The position numbers and the translations under genes were made by a program. A stretch of DNA of 64,000 nucleotides from Bacillus ectoiniformans (GTDB taxonomy: Bacteria > Bacillota > Bacilli > Bacillales > Domibacillaceae). The stretch lies in assembly GCF_016908875.1 (NCBI RefSeq), contig NZ_JAFBES010000003.1, positions 62,001 through 126,000 of the forward strand, given 5' to 3'. Shown one piece after another: positions 45,202-53,833 of this stretch. Below the pieces are notes generated by a model. The model did no database searches. It saw only the letters and a list, made by a program, of their open reading frames with translations, and was not told where the DNA came from. Every line of letters starts with the position of its first letter. The stretch's first letter is position 1.

Positions 45202-46580
45202 AAACACTGTATGTAAAGTTTGTGGTCATTACGATTGGCATCATGGTTCTGAGCAGCATTCTAGGCTTTCTGCTAGCCAATACTTATTATCAGCAAAAGT
45301 TAAAGCCTGATAATGACCAAAAAAACACAGAAATTGCTAAATCCATTGCAGCGTTCACTGAAGATCACCCTCAAATGAACTTAAACGAGTACTTGGAGAA
45401 TATTTCATCAATGGGATATCAAATTTATTTAGTTGACCATGCTGGCGAAGAGTCTTTCTATGGAGCGGAATTTAGGGATAAAAGTCTTTCTGCTGCAACT
45501 AAAGAGAATGTATTGAACGGTCAAACTTATCATGGAATTCTTCAATTTCCGCAAGAAACGTTTGTCACAGGTTTCTTTGCCAATGAATTAAAGAATACCA
45601 TTGGTCTTCCGTTAGTTCATGACGAAAAAAAATATGCTCTTTTCCTTAGACCGGATATTAAACTTCTTTTTAATGAAATGCACCTTTTATTTGGATGGCT
45701 GCTTGCATTAACGATTAGTCTGAGTATTATCATGGTGATTTTTAGTGCGAAATATTTAATAAAGCCCATTTCAAAACTAACGATCGCTACAAGGTCTCTT
45801 GCCAATGGCGATTTCAATGTTGAACTTGATCATAGTCGTCAAGATGAGCTGGGAGAACTTTCGCATAGCTTCTTAAGGATGGCCAACAGGTTAGAACAAA
45901 TAGATGATATAAGAAAAGAGTTCATTTCTAATATTTCCCATGATATTCAGTCGCCTCTATCAAATATAAAAGGATATACAAACCTTTTGGAGAAAGAATC
46001 AATGAGTAAAGAGGAAAAAAGCCGCTACATATCAATCATTCATGATGAAATTGGAAGGCTGTCCACTTTAACCAAACAATTACTGCTCCTCGCCTCTTTA
46101 GATCGCAATGAAAATATAGTGAAAAAAAGTACCTTCAATATTAGTCAGCAAATCAAGGAACTAATAAGAAATTATCAATGGATAGTGGGCGAGAAAGGGA
46201 TCATGCTTAGCTACACTTTACCAGATACGGAAATGACAGGGGACGCATCTTTACTCTATGCGGCTTGGGACAACCTATTAACAAATGCGATTAAATATAA
46301 CCGGCCCAATGGCAGTATTGAAATATCCCTAGAAGAAAAAGGAGAATCCATCGCAGTCATTTTTAAAGATAGCGGAATAGGGTTAAATCAGACAGAGATA
46401 GAGAGGGTATTTGATCGTTTTTATCGGGCAGATACCGCGCGTGTACGGACAATAGAGGGAACTGGACTGGGCTTATCCATTGTGTGGACGATTGTTCAAT
46501 TGCATGATGGCCATATTTATGTGCAGAGTGCGGAAAACGAAGGAACGACTTTTACAGTGGAGCTGCCCGTTGGAAAATAA
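45198..46580 (+). CDS. hssS: HssS heme-sensing histidine kinase
   Basis: 460 aa. TM1 about 8-28, extracellular domain of about 130 aa, TM2 about 165-185, HAMP, HisKA with phospho-His in NISHDIQSPLSNIKGY, N box NLLTNAIKYN, G1 DSGIGLN and GTGLGLSIV. SPLSNIKGY is the variant box usual in HssS. Cognate to HssR; AlkD-like gene follows after 56 bp with no terminator between. Confidence 0.88.
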   Translation: MKTLYVKFVVITIGIMVLSSILGFLLANTYYQQKLKPDNDQKNTEIAKSIAAFTEDHPQMNLNEYLENISSMGYQIYLVDHAGEESFYGAEFRDKSLSAATKENVLNGQTYHGILQFPQETFVTGFFANELKNTIGLPLVHDEKKYALFLRPDIKLLFNEMHLLFGWLLALTISLSIIMVIFSAKYLIKPISKLTIATRSLANGDFNVELDHSRQDELGELSHSFLRMANRLEQIDDIRKEFISNISHDIQSPLSNIKGYTNLLEKESMSKEEKSRYISIIHDEIGRLSTLTKQLLLLASLDRNENIVKKSTFNISQQIKELIRNYQWIVGEKGIMLSYTLPDTEMTGDASLLYAAWDNLLTNAIKYNRPNGSIEISLEEKGESIAVIFKDSGIGLNQTEIERVFDRFYRADTARVRTIEGTGLGLSIVWTIVQLHDGHIYVQSAENEGTTFTVELPVGK

Positions 46581-46635
46581 TTAGACGGGAATCAGGGGTA
46601 AAGTCAGCTAATATATAAGGGCAGGTGGATGAGGA

Positions 46636-47349
46636 ATGATCACATATGAAGAAGTAATGGCTAAGCTTGAGGAATTGGGATCCGAACAAACAAAGAAGAC
46701 ACTGGTCAAACATGGAGCACAGGAGCCGTTCTTTGGGGTGAGAATCGGGGATCTTAAAAAATTTCTCTTAAAAAAAGTAAAGAAAAATCAGGAGCTGGCC
46801 TTAAAGCTGTATGGATCCGGCAACAGTGATGCCATGTATTTGGCAGGGCTTAGTGTCGATCCTACACTCATGACAAAAGAACAGCTGCAGGAATGGGTTC
46901 AGCAGGCGAATTGGTATATGCTCAGTGAATATACAGTAGCCCAGGTGGCAGCAGAATCTGCCTATGCCCTTGAACTTGCCCGGGAGTGGATGGCATCAAA
47001 CGAGGAACTTATAGCGACTGCGGGATGGAGTACCTATACAAATTATTTATCGATTACGCCAGATGAAGAAATTGATTATGCAGAAGTAAAAAATCTTCTC
47101 TCGCATGTAGAAGAAAAGATTCACTCGGAACAAAACCGTGTTCGGTATGTGATGAATGGATTTATCATCGCGGTTGGTGCGTTTTATGCCCCGCTTTTAG
47201 AAAAGGCGAAGCGAGTGGCTAAAGCAGTGGGGAAAGTCCGAGTGAATGTGGGAGATACTTCCTGTAAAGTGCCTGTCGCAACAGACTATATTGCAAAGAT
47301 GGAAGAGAAAGAGCGGATAGGTCATAAAAGGAAGACTTGTATCTGCTGA
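46636..47349 (+). CDS. DNA alkylation repair protein (AlkD family)
   Basis: 237 aa, HEAT-like helical repeat protein of PF08713 type. FFGVRIGDLKKFLLK and NWYMLSEYTVAQVA mark the family; the C-terminal NVGDTSCKVPVATDYIAK is common to the Bacillus branch. AlkD proteins excise alkylated purines by trapping the lesion in a concave groove. Preceded by GGGCAGGTGG. Could belong to the heme operon by read-through. Confidence 0.85.
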   Translation: MITYEEVMAKLEELGSEQTKKTLVKHGAQEPFFGVRIGDLKKFLLKKVKKNQELALKLYGSGNSDAMYLAGLSVDPTLMTKEQLQEWVQQANWYMLSEYTVAQVAAESAYALELAREWMASNEELIATAGWSTYTNYLSITPDEEIDYAEVKNLLSHVEEKIHSEQNRVRYVMNGFIIAVGAFYAPLLEKAKRVAKAVGKVRVNVGDTSCKVPVATDYIAKMEEKERIGHKRKTCIC

Positions 47350-47404
47350 TAGAAGAGCAAACTAGCTTTGAAGAGTGAATGATCGGTAGTTTCTCTGGAG
47401 AAAG

Positions 47405-47536
47405 ATCAGCGGCTTATAAGGTTTATCAGCAACTTCGAGTGATATATCGGCAACTTTGGGAATATATCAGCAACTCTGAACGACATATCGGCAACTTTTA
47501 GGATATATCAGCAACTTCGAACCATATATCAGCAAC
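47405..47536. repeat. Degenerate ~20.5-bp array, unit ATATCRGCAACTT
   Basis: ATC of successive units starts at 47405, 47425, 47446, 47466, 47487, 47507 and 47528: spacings 20, 21, 20, 21, 20, 21. Only ATATC(A/G)GCAACT is constant. The 47350-47719 gap holds this array and the promoter of the next gene; no ORF is supported. Confidence 0.8.
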
Positions 47537-47719
47537 TCCACTAAATTTTCCTTGTCATGATCCTTGGAGGAGCAGTAGGGTTAAAGCTTGTTTCTTAGGC
47601 AGAGGCCGTGTCTTAATCACCTTTTTACTTCATAAACTTACAATGAGCACACTTCTTTTTTAGATGTACAGGCAACTTTCGCCTTAAAAGATAATCTATA
47701 TAAAAGAGGAGGTGAAAAG

Positions 47720-49102
47720 GTGAAGCTTCTTTCTGTGAAAAGATTAAATTATATAATCAATGGTCAGCTGTTAAAAGGATCTGAAAACATCATACTAGAT
47801 CAAGCGGTGTATCGCTATCAGCATATCTCCACTGACACTTGTGTCCTATTCTTAAGAACGAGCAGCAAAGAAAACATCGAGAACTTATCTTATAAAAGAC
47901 CTGCTTGTGTGGTGACGGAAAGGTGGTATACCGAGTTTGATCACAGGCCTGAATTAACTGTTATCCTTGTAGATGACATTGAACAGGCCTTTTGGACATT
48001 TGTAGATTTTTATCGAGATCAGTTTGACCTTCCCGTAGTAGCGATCACCGGTACTTCAGGTAAAACAACAACGAAAGATATGCTTAAACATATATTAGAG
48101 AAAGATCGGTGTGTAGAAGGAACGGTTAGCAGTGCCAACTCCCGATCATCTCATTTATACTATCTTCTCAATTTGAATGATTCTACAGATGTAGCCGTAT
48201 ATGAAACAGCTGTCGGCAGAGCTGGAGATGTGACGCTTGCCTGTGAGTACTTTAAGCCAACCATAGGCCTCATTACGAATATTGATGCTCATCACTTAAA
48301 TAATTTTGACCATAAAGAAGATTACGTACTGGCAAAAGGAGAAATCATCGAAGGTATTGCGCCTGGGGGCCAGCTCTTTATTAATCATGATGACAGCAAC
48401 ATTAAAAAATTAGATTTAACTCAATTTGACGGTCAGATCCATACATTTGGCGTCCATTCCGCATGTGATTACCAAGCGAAGCAGATTTCTTATGCAGAGG
48501 GCGGAATGAATTTCATCTTAACGCACAAGAACAGGAGATGGCGTGCGTTTATTCCTGGCTACGGAGAACATCAGGTCTATAATGCACTTGGGGCCTTAGC
48601 GGTCGCTCATCACCTAGGAGTAGAGCTTGGAGAAGCGATTTCTCGCCTAAACGACTTTAGAAACAACCGGAAAAAGCTTCAAGTCACCCTTGGGTTTAAT
48701 AACAGTCTTATCATTGATGATACGTGGCATATTACAAGAAACTCTCTGGAGGCTGCTTTAAAGGTATTAAGTCACTTAGGGAAACGAAAAAAGAAAATTG
48801 CGGTTCTTGGCGACATTACAGACCTTGGTGCATTTGATCAAGAGATTCATGAAGAGGCCGCGGAAATGGTCGCGGCATCTGGAGTAGATATGTTCATTAC
48901 GATTGGAAAGCGGGCAGTAGTGATGGCTAGGCATGCCCAAAAAAAGAACCCTAAGCTTGACGTGTATGCACTGGAGACACCGAGAGCCGCTTTTAATTTA
49001 TTGCAGCTGGTTTTGAATAAGAAGTGTGTGTTGCTCATTAAAGGAGATATGTACACGAGGTCGATTCAAAATTTAGCCAGAAGGATGAGGCGGCGTAGAT
49101 AA
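47720..49102 (+). CDS. MurF-like Mur ligase family protein
   Basis: 460 aa. N-terminal domain (about 1-105), central ATPase with P-loop ITGTSGKTTTKDML, carbamylated-Lys region (NNFDHKEDYVLAKGEI) and C-terminal ligase domain with DDTWHITRNSLEAALKVL. In MurF the last motif is usually DDSYNANP, so the substrate differs. Its central and C-terminal parts are paralogous to the next gene (compare HSACDYQAKQISYAEGGMNF). Not the cell's main murF by sequence. GTG start with GAGGAGGTG 6 nt upstream. Confidence 0.85.
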   Translation: MKLLSVKRLNYIINGQLLKGSENIILDQAVYRYQHISTDTCVLFLRTSSKENIENLSYKRPACVVTERWYTEFDHRPELTVILVDDIEQAFWTFVDFYRDQFDLPVVAITGTSGKTTTKDMLKHILEKDRCVEGTVSSANSRSSHLYYLLNLNDSTDVAVYETAVGRAGDVTLACEYFKPTIGLITNIDAHHLNNFDHKEDYVLAKGEIIEGIAPGGQLFINHDDSNIKKLDLTQFDGQIHTFGVHSACDYQAKQISYAEGGMNFILTHKNRRWRAFIPGYGEHQVYNALGALAVAHHLGVELGEAISRLNDFRNNRKKLQVTLGFNNSLIIDDTWHITRNSLEAALKVLSHLGKRKKKIAVLGDITDLGAFDQEIHEEAAEMVAASGVDMFITIGKRAVVMARHAQKKNPKLDVYALETPRAAFNLLQLVLNKKCVLLIKGDMYTRSIQNLARRMRRRR

Positions 49103-49113
49103 TCACCTTTTTC

Positions 49114-49148
49114 GATCACTTTCTTATGGGCAGGAGAGTGATCTTTTG
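49114..49148 (+). terminator. Terminator after the MurF-like gene
   Basis: GATCACT (49114-49120) pairs with AGTGATC (49137-49143), followed by TTTTG. Confidence 0.55.
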
Positions 49149-49248
49149 TAGTGAGAAAGTCTAAATTCGGTATTTAAGGTATTTGTCAGTTGCCAAATAT
49201 TCGCTTTGTGAATGTACTATCATAACCAAGAATGAAAGGAGACTTATT

Positions 49249-51414
49249 ATGATAAGAATTGGTATGCTGCATCACAGAAAGGATCCGCGTACGGTTCTAA
49301 AATCCTACGCTTATGCAGCAGTGGCCAAAGCGGAGGGAGCTGACTTTTTTTACTTTTCTCCTAGAAAAGTAAACTTTCTAAATCGAACCATTCATGCATA
49401 TGTCCTTGAGGATGGCGACTGGGTTCAAAAAACGGTGCCATTTCCGGATGTAATCTATAACACGGGCAGTCCAATGAAGTTAAGCCGCTCTAAACAAATT
49501 GTCGAGAAATTAAAAGCGGAAATCCCATTTACCACCCATTCGATTGGGAATAAATGGAGTGTGCAAAGAAGGTTGACCGAGGCGAAGGAATTCGACCAAT
49601 ATTTATTGCCGACAGAAGAGGTTAAAGATTTCGCCACTGTGCTAACTTATCTTCAAAAATATGAAAAAGCCATTTTTAAGCCGAAGAATGGAAGAAAGGG
49701 CCAAAGTATTCACCTGCTAGAGTGCTTGGCTGACAATCAATATTTAGTGAAGAAAGATGACCTTGACAGCGTTTATACTAAAGATCAATTCCAGCAATTA
49801 ATTAAAGACTCCATAAACAGAGAGCCGTTCTTGATTCAGCCCTATATTGAAAGTGTGACGAAGTCCGGCGCTGCCTTTGACTTTCGCTTGCACCTGCAAA
49901 AAGACGGGAATGGAAAATGGGTAGTGACAACGATCTATCCTCGAATCGCACCCGAAGGAAGTATTATTTCTAATATCAATAACGGAGGCTACACGAATTA
50001 CTTAGAGCCGTTTCTAAAGCAAGAGTATGGTGACGATGCTTTCAACATGAAACGGACACTCGAGCATTTCTCCTTGTCATTAGCCGAGCACTTAGACCAG
50101 CTTCAGTATCAATACTATGAGGAAAGATTAGATGAACTCGGATTTGATGTGGGAGTGGATAAGAATCAAAGGCTTTGGGTGTATGAAGTTAACTGGCGCC
50201 CCGGCTGTCCGCCTGCCTTTTATTTAGAGCTCGATGTCGTAAAGCTGATGATTCAATATGCCATGTACTTGGCTAAAGAACATAAGAAAGGCGAGGAGGA
50301 GCCTGTGAAAAAACTTACCTTCGATCGTCCGATAATCGGTATTACGGGCAGTGCCGGCAAGACGACAACGAAAGCATTTTTGGCTTCGATTCTAAAAACG
50401 CGGCTTACTATCTTTGATTCCAAGGATAATTGGAATACAACCGATCACACGAGACAGCATGCAGAAGAAATTAATGACAGCCATGAAGCAGTTGTTCTGG
50501 AGTATGCCATGGCTTACCCTGGGGTTATCAAGGTTCATTGTGAAATCATTCAGCCAAATATCAGTATTATTACGAATATAGGGCTAGCCCATGTAGGGAA
50601 CTTCGACAGCGACATCAAAGGGGTAGCCGCTGCTAAGTCTGAAATTATTCATGGCATGGATCCGAATGGGTGGCTCGTTTTAAATGCGGATGATGACAAT
50701 TCCAGATTCTTGGAAACGGAAAACTTTAAAGGGGTTATTCGAACAGTTGGTATTCATAAGTCAGCTGATTATCAAGCTAAAAACGTAACCTATGGAGAAA
50801 AAGGCATGGAGTTCGAGATGAAGCTTCATGGAGTGAACCATGCATTTAAGATTTCCATGTTTGGCGAACACAATGTGTATAATGCCTTAAGTGCCATTGC
50901 GACAGCGGATATGCTAGGTTTTACAGCGAGTGAGATCAAAGAAGGGCTAGAATCCTTCCACCACCCAGTTAGAAGAATGAGAGTATATCCTTTGCCTTCT
51001 GGCGTGACAATGATTGACGACACCATTCATGCGCATCCGCCAGCGGTGAAAGCAGCGATTGATGTAATGAAGCATATAGCAAAAGGGCGGAAGGTTGCTC
51101 TGTTAGGAAGAATGCCGGAGCTTGGCGACAAACTTGAAGAAGAGTATCAGGCTGTAGGCCGCTATGCAGTCGACAACGGCGTAGACTTTTTGATTTCTTA
51201 TGGCTATCGGGCGGATGAGATCAGAAAAGGAGCGTTAGAAGCCGGACTGCCGGAAGATAGAAACGTTCATTTCTCGGTATTTGAACGGGAAGAATGCCAC
51301 GCTCTGCTCCAGGAAATATTGGAGCCAGGAGACACGATCCTTATTAAAGGTGCCAGCCGTTTGAGTTTAACGGAGACGGTGCAGTTCTTGAAACAGAATC
51401 AAAAGGAAAAATAA
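49249..51414 (+). CDS. YheC/D-type ATP-grasp fused to a Mur ligase
   Basis: 721 aa. The N-terminal ~350 residues are a YheC/YheD-like ATP-grasp (MIRIGMLHHRKDPRTVL, FKPKNGRKGQSIH, GAAFDFRLHLQKD, VYEVNWRPGCPP metal ligands). Residues about 365-720 are a complete Mur ligase: P-loop ITGSAGKTTTKAFL, NIGLAHVGNFDS, AAAKSEIIHG, DDTIHAHPPAVKAAI and LLGRMPELG. An ATP-grasp followed by a Mur ligase is the layout of cyanophycin synthetase, where the two sites add different amino acids to a growing polymer. ATG 49249 follows AAAGGAG; the ORF from 49183 is not supported. Confidence 0.88.
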   Translation: MIRIGMLHHRKDPRTVLKSYAYAAVAKAEGADFFYFSPRKVNFLNRTIHAYVLEDGDWVQKTVPFPDVIYNTGSPMKLSRSKQIVEKLKAEIPFTTHSIGNKWSVQRRLTEAKEFDQYLLPTEEVKDFATVLTYLQKYEKAIFKPKNGRKGQSIHLLECLADNQYLVKKDDLDSVYTKDQFQQLIKDSINREPFLIQPYIESVTKSGAAFDFRLHLQKDGNGKWVVTTIYPRIAPEGSIISNINNGGYTNYLEPFLKQEYGDDAFNMKRTLEHFSLSLAEHLDQLQYQYYEERLDELGFDVGVDKNQRLWVYEVNWRPGCPPAFYLELDVVKLMIQYAMYLAKEHKKGEEEPVKKLTFDRPIIGITGSAGKTTTKAFLASILKTRLTIFDSKDNWNTTDHTRQHAEEINDSHEAVVLEYAMAYPGVIKVHCEIIQPNISIITNIGLAHVGNFDSDIKGVAAAKSEIIHGMDPNGWLVLNADDDNSRFLETENFKGVIRTVGIHKSADYQAKNVTYGEKGMEFEMKLHGVNHAFKISMFGEHNVYNALSAIATADMLGFTASEIKEGLESFHHPVRRMRVYPLPSGVTMIDDTIHAHPPAVKAAIDVMKHIAKGRKVALLGRMPELGDKLEEEYQAVGRYAVDNGVDFLISYGYRADEIRKGALEAGLPEDRNVHFSVFEREECHALLQEILEPGDTILIKGASRLSLTETVQFLKQNQKEK

Positions 51415-51459
51415 TATTCTAAGAATATTGTTTCGATCAATCACATAGAGATGATAGTT

Positions 51460-51492
51460 GAACATTACATAGCATAGTGTAATGTTCTTTTT
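51460..51492 (+). terminator. Terminator of the ATP-grasp/Mur gene
   Basis: GAACATTACA (51460-51469) pairs perfectly with TGTAATGTTC (51478-51487), followed by TTTTTC. Confidence 0.85.
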
Positions 51493-51605
51493 CTATTTAA
51501 AAAAATCAATAGCAGAAAAATCCTGAAATAGGATAATTTAACCACATTTTGTGTTAAAATTTTCTGAGTATTGTAAGTTTATTTATAAGAAAAGGGGTCA
51601 TTCAC

Positions 51606-52250
51606 TTGGAAAAGGCCGTTTCAGGAAACAAACCTTTTTATGAAATGCTTTTGCTGGTCATCATGATGGTGGCAGCGGCATTCTTTTTTCCAAAATTACT
51701 TGGCATCGTTTCGATCATTCCCATTCTTTATTTTTTTATTGAAAATAAAGCGAGAAAACATTCTATTAAAGAGCCGGTGTTCAAGCATAAAGACATCGTC
51801 CAAGATTTAAAAACTACTTGGATTCCTTTTGTTACAGTGGCGTTTTTTCTTCAATTTATTTACTTTTGGCTATTCACAAATTTTTCTCCTGAGTTAATTA
51901 CACAAGTGAAAGAAAGAACGTCCTTCATTACGTCTTTTGATACAAAGATCGTACTAACCTTACTGATCCTTGCTTTAGGAGAGGAAATTGTGTTTAGAGG
52001 ACTCATTCAAAAAAGGCTAAACTGGAAGCTAAGCGCCTTCCCGTCTATACTCATGACCTCTTTTGTTTTTGCTTTATTGCATATTTCCGACGGAACCCCC
52101 GTCACAGTCACCATGGACTTATCCACGGTGTTTATTGATAGTGTCTTTTTTGGCTATCTTTTTTATAAAACTCAAAATCTGTACATTTCTTGGCTGGCGC
52201 ATGCATTAGGCAATATTACAGCTGCATTTCTATTGATTTATTTTATCTGA
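51606..52250 (+). CDS. CPBP family intramembrane metalloprotease
   Basis: 214 aa, about six membrane helices. Motifs LGEEIVFRGLI (EExxxR), FALLHISDG (FxxxH) and AHALGNI (HxxxN/B) are intact. Not closely similar to the other CPBP protein of this window (28538). TTG start; AAGGGG is 8-12 nt upstream. Role unknown; possible processing of a membrane or cell-wall peptide. Confidence 0.85.
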   Translation: MEKAVSGNKPFYEMLLLVIMMVAAAFFFPKLLGIVSIIPILYFFIENKARKHSIKEPVFKHKDIVQDLKTTWIPFVTVAFFLQFIYFWLFTNFSPELITQVKERTSFITSFDTKIVLTLLILALGEEIVFRGLIQKRLNWKLSAFPSILMTSFVFALLHISDGTPVTVTMDLSTVFIDSVFFGYLFYKTQNLYISWLAHALGNITAAFLLIYFI

Positions 52251-52338
52251 TTGCTTGTTCCGCGCAAGAAAAAGAGCTGAGTGAAAAGAAATAGGTTGCG
52301 AACGTCAGCAATCAACTGTCTTTTCAATGAGACAAAGC

Positions 52339-52381
52339 AAGAGGGTGACCCAAAAGCATCAACTTTCGGGTCACCCTCTTT
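52339..52381. terminator. Bidirectional hairpin between convergent genes
   Basis: AAGAGGGTGACCC and GGGTCACCCTCTT form a perfect 13-bp stem. T-runs are weak on both sides, but it lies between the stops of two convergent genes. Confidence 0.6.
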
Positions 52382-52397
52382 AAGGTTTAAATATTTA

Positions 52398-53414
52398 TTA
52401 TTTTAGCACGCGACGAGCTGTTACATAGTGCTCTTCATAATAATCACGAGCTGTTAAACGCTGCTGGATGCCGCTTGAATCAAAAATTGTATAGAATTGT
52501 TTGTTTCCTGCGTAAATGCCAACTTGAGCTGGAGCGCCGTTGCTAGAGCTGCTAGAGAAGAACAATAAGTCACCAGGCTGTAAGTTTTCCTTAGAAACAT
52601 ACGTCCCTTTTTTCGCCATCTCTTTAACGTCTTTCGTTCCAAGGTCTGCGCCATGCTGTTTCATGACATAATAAGTAAGTCCTGGATTGTTAAACGTAAG
52701 AGTGTCTTCATTGTAAGAACCGTATTTTACTTTGCCCATTAATCCTTTTACAGTGTCCACTGCATGGTGTCCTGCTGTTTTTTCGGCTGGCTCCATGAAA
52801 GAAGGGATTACACGACGTGCATGTGCATAGTTGTTCCGGTAGTAATCTGTGCTGTCTAAGTCAGAAATCGTTACGTTTTTCTTAGAATCGGCCATATGGA
52901 CAATCTTATTGTCGCCCATGTAGATTCCGTTGTGATCTTGAGGATCATTGTCGTTCGGATTGCCGTCAAAGAATACGATATCTCCTGGCTGCAGATCGCT
53001 CTTAGCTACAGGTGTTCCAAGTTCTGCTTGGATATCTGTGTCGCGCGTACCTATATCAATACCGTTTTGCAAGAAGGAATAATAAATGAACCCGCTGCAT
53101 CCGAATTGGTAAGGGTACGTTGGTTTATATGTATAGCGGTTGTAAGTTGCTTTCCCAATTAAACCAACAGCTGTGTTAATGATCTGATCAGCTTTCGTTT
53201 GAGCAGATGCATCAAGCGTTTCTGCATTCGCTGCAGGCTGCTGTTGTGTTGTTGAAGTCCCAAGAACCGGCTTAGGTGCTGTTTCTGTACTAGTTGGCTG
53301 CTGAGTAGAAGTATTACTTGAAGTCATCCCTGCTTCTGTTGCTGCTGGCATTGTATAAAGACTGCCTAAAGCCATCATCGTCGTAATGGATGCTAATTTG
53401 ATTTTTTGTTTCAT
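52398..53414 (-). CDS. Secreted protein with two NlpC/P60 domains, second one degenerate
   Basis: 338 aa. Signal peptide (about 1-28, MKQKIKLASITTMMALGSLY), Thr/Gln/Pro-rich linker (about 30-70), NlpC/P60 domain 1 (about 72-205) with catalytic C106 (FGCSGF), H161 (DHNGIY) and H173, and domain 2 (about 215-338). In domain 2 the Cys position is Asn243 (FNNPGL) and the His position Gln297 (AQVGIY), so it cannot act as a cysteine peptidase and may bind substrate. Expected gamma-D-Glu-DAP endopeptidase of the cell wall. AAAGGGAGAG precedes ATG. Confidence 0.88.
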   Translation of the reverse strand: MKQKIKLASITTMMALGSLYTMPAATEAGMTSSNTSTQQPTSTETAPKPVLGTSTTQQQPAANAETLDASAQTKADQIINTAVGLIGKATYNRYTYKPTYPYQFGCSGFIYYSFLQNGIDIGTRDTDIQAELGTPVAKSDLQPGDIVFFDGNPNDNDPQDHNGIYMGDNKIVHMADSKKNVTISDLDSTDYYRNNYAHARRVIPSFMEPAEKTAGHHAVDTVKGLMGKVKYGSYNEDTLTFNNPGLTYYVMKQHGADLGTKDVKEMAKKGTYVSKENLQPGDLLFFSSSSSNGAPAQVGIYAGNKQFYTIFDSSGIQQRLTARDYYEEHYVTARRVLK

Positions 53415-53603
53415 AATTCTCTCCCTTTGCCTAAAATTAGTTTGTTTACCCTTTTCACAAAAACTATAACATGAAAAATAAGGGCATTTGCTATGTAATT
53501 GTTGGGCTTATTGCCAATAATTTAAGATTGATTTTTTGAGGGTTTATAGTAAAGGGCAAGAAAGCTTGTCTGTGAGACTCCTGCATTGATCATCTTAAGC
53601 CGA

Positions 53604-53710
53604 GGAGCCGCTGATAGAATGCGAAAAGCCGCCGATAAAACCGAAAAGCAGCTGATAGAACCTCAAAAAACCACGGATAGAGTGTCAAAAAGCGTCCATA
53701 CCGAAAAACC
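53604..53710. repeat. Degenerate ~21-bp array, unit GCYGCTGATAGAA
   Basis: GATA-type units begin at 53613, 53634, 53654, 53676 and 53697: spacings 21, 20, 22, 21. Each unit ends in an A-run (GCGAAAA, CCGAAAA, CTCAAAAA, GTCAAAAA). The 53415-53833 gap holds this array and the likely NlpC/P60 promoter; the ORF over the array has no support. Confidence 0.7.
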
Positions 53711-53833
53711 CAGAATCATTCCATATATGTGGCGATCATCCTGGGCTATCTATTTAAGATTTGCTTTAGAAAAGAATAAACTATCGTTTCAGTGCCTGCC
53801 ATCTGTAGGAACGGACTTAAATTTCGTGTACAT

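Noticed and set aside
49183-49249. N-terminal extension of the ATP-grasp/Mur protein
   Set aside because: No SD at 49183; AAAGGAG and the conserved N-terminus MIRIGMLHH start at 49249.
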